Source of the DNA: Streptomyces lydicus
GTDB taxonomy: Bacteria; Actinomycetota; Actinomycetes; Streptomycetales; Streptomycetaceae
Length of the DNA stretch: 64,000 bases
Reading direction: 5' to 3'
Assembly: GCF_001729485.1 (NCBI RefSeq)
Contig: NZ_CP017157.1
Location: 5,704,001-5,768,000 of the forward strand
Shown one piece after another: positions 61,959 through 64,000 of this stretch. How positions within the stretch are numbered: the stretch's first letter is position 1; the number at the start of each line of letters is the position of its first letter. The notes beneath the pieces are model-generated. The model saw nothing but the letters and a program-made list of their open reading frames with translations. It was not told the DNA's origin and did no database searches. Both the position numbers and the translations under genes were made by a program.

Positions 61959-63497
61959 TCAAGACCCTTCCGCCGGCACCGGCGCGGGCCCCACCCCGAC
62001 GCCGGGCACCGACACCGGCTCCTCCGTCGCCACCGCCCTGACCTGGGACGGGATGATCCCGTCCGGAATCGGCCCGGCGGCCGCGGCACTCCTGCCCCGG
62101 CCCGAGACCAGGGCGTGCAGCCCGCCGGCGAGCGCCATCCCGAAGATCCAGGAGAACGGCGCCACCACCCCGAAGGCCGGGACCAGCGCGACCGCGGCGG
62201 ACACCGCGGCGGCCGGCAGGAAGGCGATCACCGCCCTGGGGTTGTAGCCCCTGCGGTAGAAGTACGCGCCCGCGGCATCGGCGGAGAACAGCGCGTCGAC
62301 GTCGATCCGGCCGCGCCGTACGAGGTAGTAGTCGACCAGCAGAATCGCCACCAGGGGCCCGAGGAAGGCACCCAGCGCACCCAGGAAGTACTGGATCACC
62401 AGCGCCGAGGAATACAGCTTCCAGGGCATGACGACGACGGCCAGCACCGCGGTGATCATGCCGCCGCGCCTGAAGTTCAGATACTTCGGCGCGAGGTTGG
62501 CGAAGTCGTAGGCGGGCGAGACGAAGTTGGCGACGACGTTGATGCCGATGGTGGCGACGATGAAGGCCAGCGCGCCGATGACGGTGACCACCGGGTTGTC
62601 GATCTTCTGGATCACCTTCACCGGGTCGTAGATCGCCTCGCCGAACACCGAGATGGTGCCGGCGGTGACCAGCACGGCGACCACGGCGAAGGCGGTGAAG
62701 TTCACCGGCAGGCCGATGAGGTTGCCGCGCCGGTAGGAGCGGTGGTCGGGCGTGAAGCGGGCGAAGTCCGCGTAGTTGAGCACCAGGGTCAGGAAGGTCG
62801 CGACGGTCAGGCTGACCGCGATGAGACTCTGCCGGGCCTGCTCGGCACCGCTGAGGCCGGTGATGCTGCGGGTCAGCGAGATGTCCCCGCCGGCCCTGAT
62901 GACCAGATAGAGCGCGAGGGCGAGCACCACCAGCCAGACCACCGGCCCGGTCGCGAAGTCCTGCACCTTGCGGATGAACTCCATCCCCCGCGTCAGCAGG
63001 GCGGCCTGGAGTCCCCACATCACCATGAACGCGACCCAGCCCAGCGTCGACAGGCCCAGCACGGAGTTGTGGTTGTACGCGTCCAGGCCGGGCGCGAGCT
63101 GCAGGGTCAGCAGCACGACGGCGGTGGAGGCCAGCCAGGTCTGGATGCCGTACCAGGCCACGGCCATCACCGCGCGCAGCAGCGCCGGGATGTTGGCCCC
63201 GTACACCCCCCAGCTGGCGCGGGCGAGCACCGGGTAGGGCACACCGGTGCGGTGCCCCGCGTGCCCCATGCGGTTCATCAGCCAGTAGACGATCGTGATG
63301 CCGGCCAGCAGCGCGACGAACACCTCCCAGGCCGGCAGGCCCAGCACGAACAGGCTGGAGGCGAAGGCGTAGTTGCTGATCGCGTGGGTGTCGGACATCC
63401 ACAGCGCGAAGATGCTGTACGTGCCCCATTTGCGCTCGGTGGCGGGCGCGAGGTCCTCGTTGAACAGCCGCGGGTCCGGCTGCGGGGGTGTGGTCAC
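61959..63497 (-). CDS. NCS1-family nucleobase/hydantoin/allantoin permease
   Basis: This 512-residue protein has twelve hydrophobic segments. It opens NEDLAPATERKWGTYSIFAL, the NCS1 signature, and has WMSDTHAISNYAFASSLFVL in helix 1 and SWGVYGANIPALLRAVMAVA WYG-like residues around helix 3, which bind substrate in Mhp1-type transporters. Next to allantoinase and a hydantoin-racemase-like gene, allantoin or another hydantoin is the expected cargo. A GTG start at 63497 follows GGGAGGA. Confidence 0.93.
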   Translation of the reverse strand: MTTPPQPDPRLFNEDLAPATERKWGTYSIFALWMSDTHAISNYAFASSLFVLGLPAWEVFVALLAGITIVYWLMNRMGHAGHRTGVPYPVLARASWGVYGANIPALLRAVMAVAWYGIQTWLASTAVVLLTLQLAPGLDAYNHNSVLGLSTLGWVAFMVMWGLQAALLTRGMEFIRKVQDFATGPVVWLVVLALALYLVIRAGGDISLTRSITGLSGAEQARQSLIAVSLTVATFLTLVLNYADFARFTPDHRSYRRGNLIGLPVNFTAFAVVAVLVTAGTISVFGEAIYDPVKVIQKIDNPVVTVIGALAFIVATIGINVVANFVSPAYDFANLAPKYLNFRRGGMITAVLAVVVMPWKLYSSALVIQYFLGALGAFLGPLVAILLVDYYLVRRGRIDVDALFSADAAGAYFYRRGYNPRAVIAFLPAAAVSAAVALVPAFGVVAPFSWIFGMALAGGLHALVSGRGRSAAAAGPIPDGIIPSQVRAVATEEPVSVPGVGVGPAPVPAEGS

Positions 63498-63557
63498 GGG
63501 TCCTCCCAGGCAGGTTGGGTGGAGCTTGGGGAGCGAGATCAGGAGAAGCGTCAGTCG

Positions 63558-64000
63558 TCAGATGTCTGATGTCTGTGCGGAAAATTCGGTGGCCAGGAGC
63601 CGGCCCGTGTCGCGCACCGGGGACAGATGCCTGCTCAGCGGCCACGCGGAGATGGCTTTCGGGCGCGGTGGCGCGAAGCTGCGCACCGTACTGGTGGTGA
63701 GCCCGAGGCCGACGACCGACTCGGCGAACTTCACCGCCGCGGCGACCCCGTCGACGACCGGCACCCCGAGCGCCGCCGCGACCTCGGCGTCCAGCCCGGC
63801 CATCCCGCCGCAGCCCAGACAGATCACCTCGGCGCCGGCCCGGACCACCTCGCGGGCGGTCTCGATGATCACCTCGACGGTCCGCCGGGGATCCTCCTCC
63901 AGCTCCAGCACCCCGAGCCCGGTGCCGCGCACCGCGGCACAGCGCTGCAGCAGCCCGGCGGTCAGCAGCCGGTCCTGGATCTGGGGTACGGCGCGGTCGA
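63558..64000 (-). CDS. Hydantoin/allantoin racemase-like protein, 3' part
   Basis: The frame is open to the window edge and gives 146 residues of the C-terminal part of an Asp/Glu/hydantoin racemase. VIIETAREVVRAGAEVICLG then CGGMAGLDAEV carries the second catalytic Cys, and VPVVDGVAAAVKFAESVVGL follows. It would interconvert the enantiomers of allantoin or a related hydantoin, since allantoinase usually acts on one. The gene continues beyond 64000, where its start and first catalytic Cys must lie. It ends 61 bp before the permease start. Confidence 0.88.
   Translation of the reverse strand, partial: DRAVPQIQDRLLTAGLLQRCAAVRGTGLGVLELEEDPRRTVEVIIETAREVVRAGAEVICLGCGGMAGLDAEVAAALGVPVVDGVAAAVKFAESVVGLGLTTSTVRSFAPPRPKAISAWPLSRHLSPVRDTGRLLATEFSAQTSDI

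Noticed and set aside
1..64000. Scan for tRNA, rRNA, CRISPR arrays, insertion sequences and prophage genes
   Set aside because: Nothing with supportable sequence evidence was seen by eye. A tRNA or covariance-model search would be needed to exclude small RNAs.

Overview
The window is high-GC actinobacterial DNA, best matched to Streptomyces or a close relative. The genes have strongly GC-rich third positions and frequent GTG starts. Genes within operons often overlap by ATGA or GTGA. Several families are typical of streptomycetes: an RNase Sa homologue, a self-sufficient CYP102 P450, an XRE-cupin regulator with a small DUF6126-like protein, and MmyB-like XRE regulators. I saw no tRNA, rRNA, CRISPR array, insertion sequence or prophage gene.

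Layout. 1-915: 5' part of a GAF/PucR-like regulator. 1137-10605: a compact proteostasis and redox island (stress protein, dnaK, grpE, CbpA-type dnaJ, CbpM-like modulator, clpB, zinc-ribbon thioredoxin, UBP zinc finger, cNMP-domain/thioredoxin-reductase fusion). 10767-13551: a HAD phosphatase and a YVTN-repeat protein. 13953-20646: a meta-cleavage aromatic catabolic block (hydrolase, extradiol dioxygenase, hydratase, acylating aldehyde dehydrogenase, aldolase) with an IclR and a TetR regulator and a 36-bp perfect palindrome. 20717-25818: DoxX/MarR and TetR/CYP102 divergent pairs, each with multiple helically phased operators.

26448-35773 is the most unusual region. It is one tightly coupled operon: a possible 50-residue precursor-like peptide, an ABC exporter, a double-Nudix protein, a PIMT-like methyltransferase, a GFA zinc protein, a three-domain methyltransferase/Nudix/FxLD-type methyltransferase fusion, a MazG-like protein, a decayed Nudix gene and a second double-Nudix protein. 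It resembles a RiPP locus built on protein-isoaspartate methyltransferases. A damaged-metabolite and protein-repair operon is the main alternative.

36087-41812: an FMN-dependent glutamate-synthase-like protein, an alpha/beta hydrolase, then decay. A short-chain dehydrogenase and an XRE regulator have both lost their 5' ends at a shared junction near 39279, and a second dehydrogenase has a 1-nt frameshift. Next to it is an apparently intact TetR gene with a 22-bp palindrome. 41867-49805: a CUT2-type sugar ABC transporter with two tandem substrate-binding lipoproteins, a ROK kinase and a GntR regulator. 49977-58642: VOC proteins, a quinone reductase, a secreted PheC-like dehydratase, KDPG aldolase, RNase Sa, XRE-cupin with DUF6126, a secreted GH84 hexosaminidase and a TenA-like protein. 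58677-64000: a GNAT, then the allantoin pathway (allantoicase, allantoinase, NCS1 permease, hydantoin/allantoin racemase running off the end) with a palindromic operator upstream of allB.
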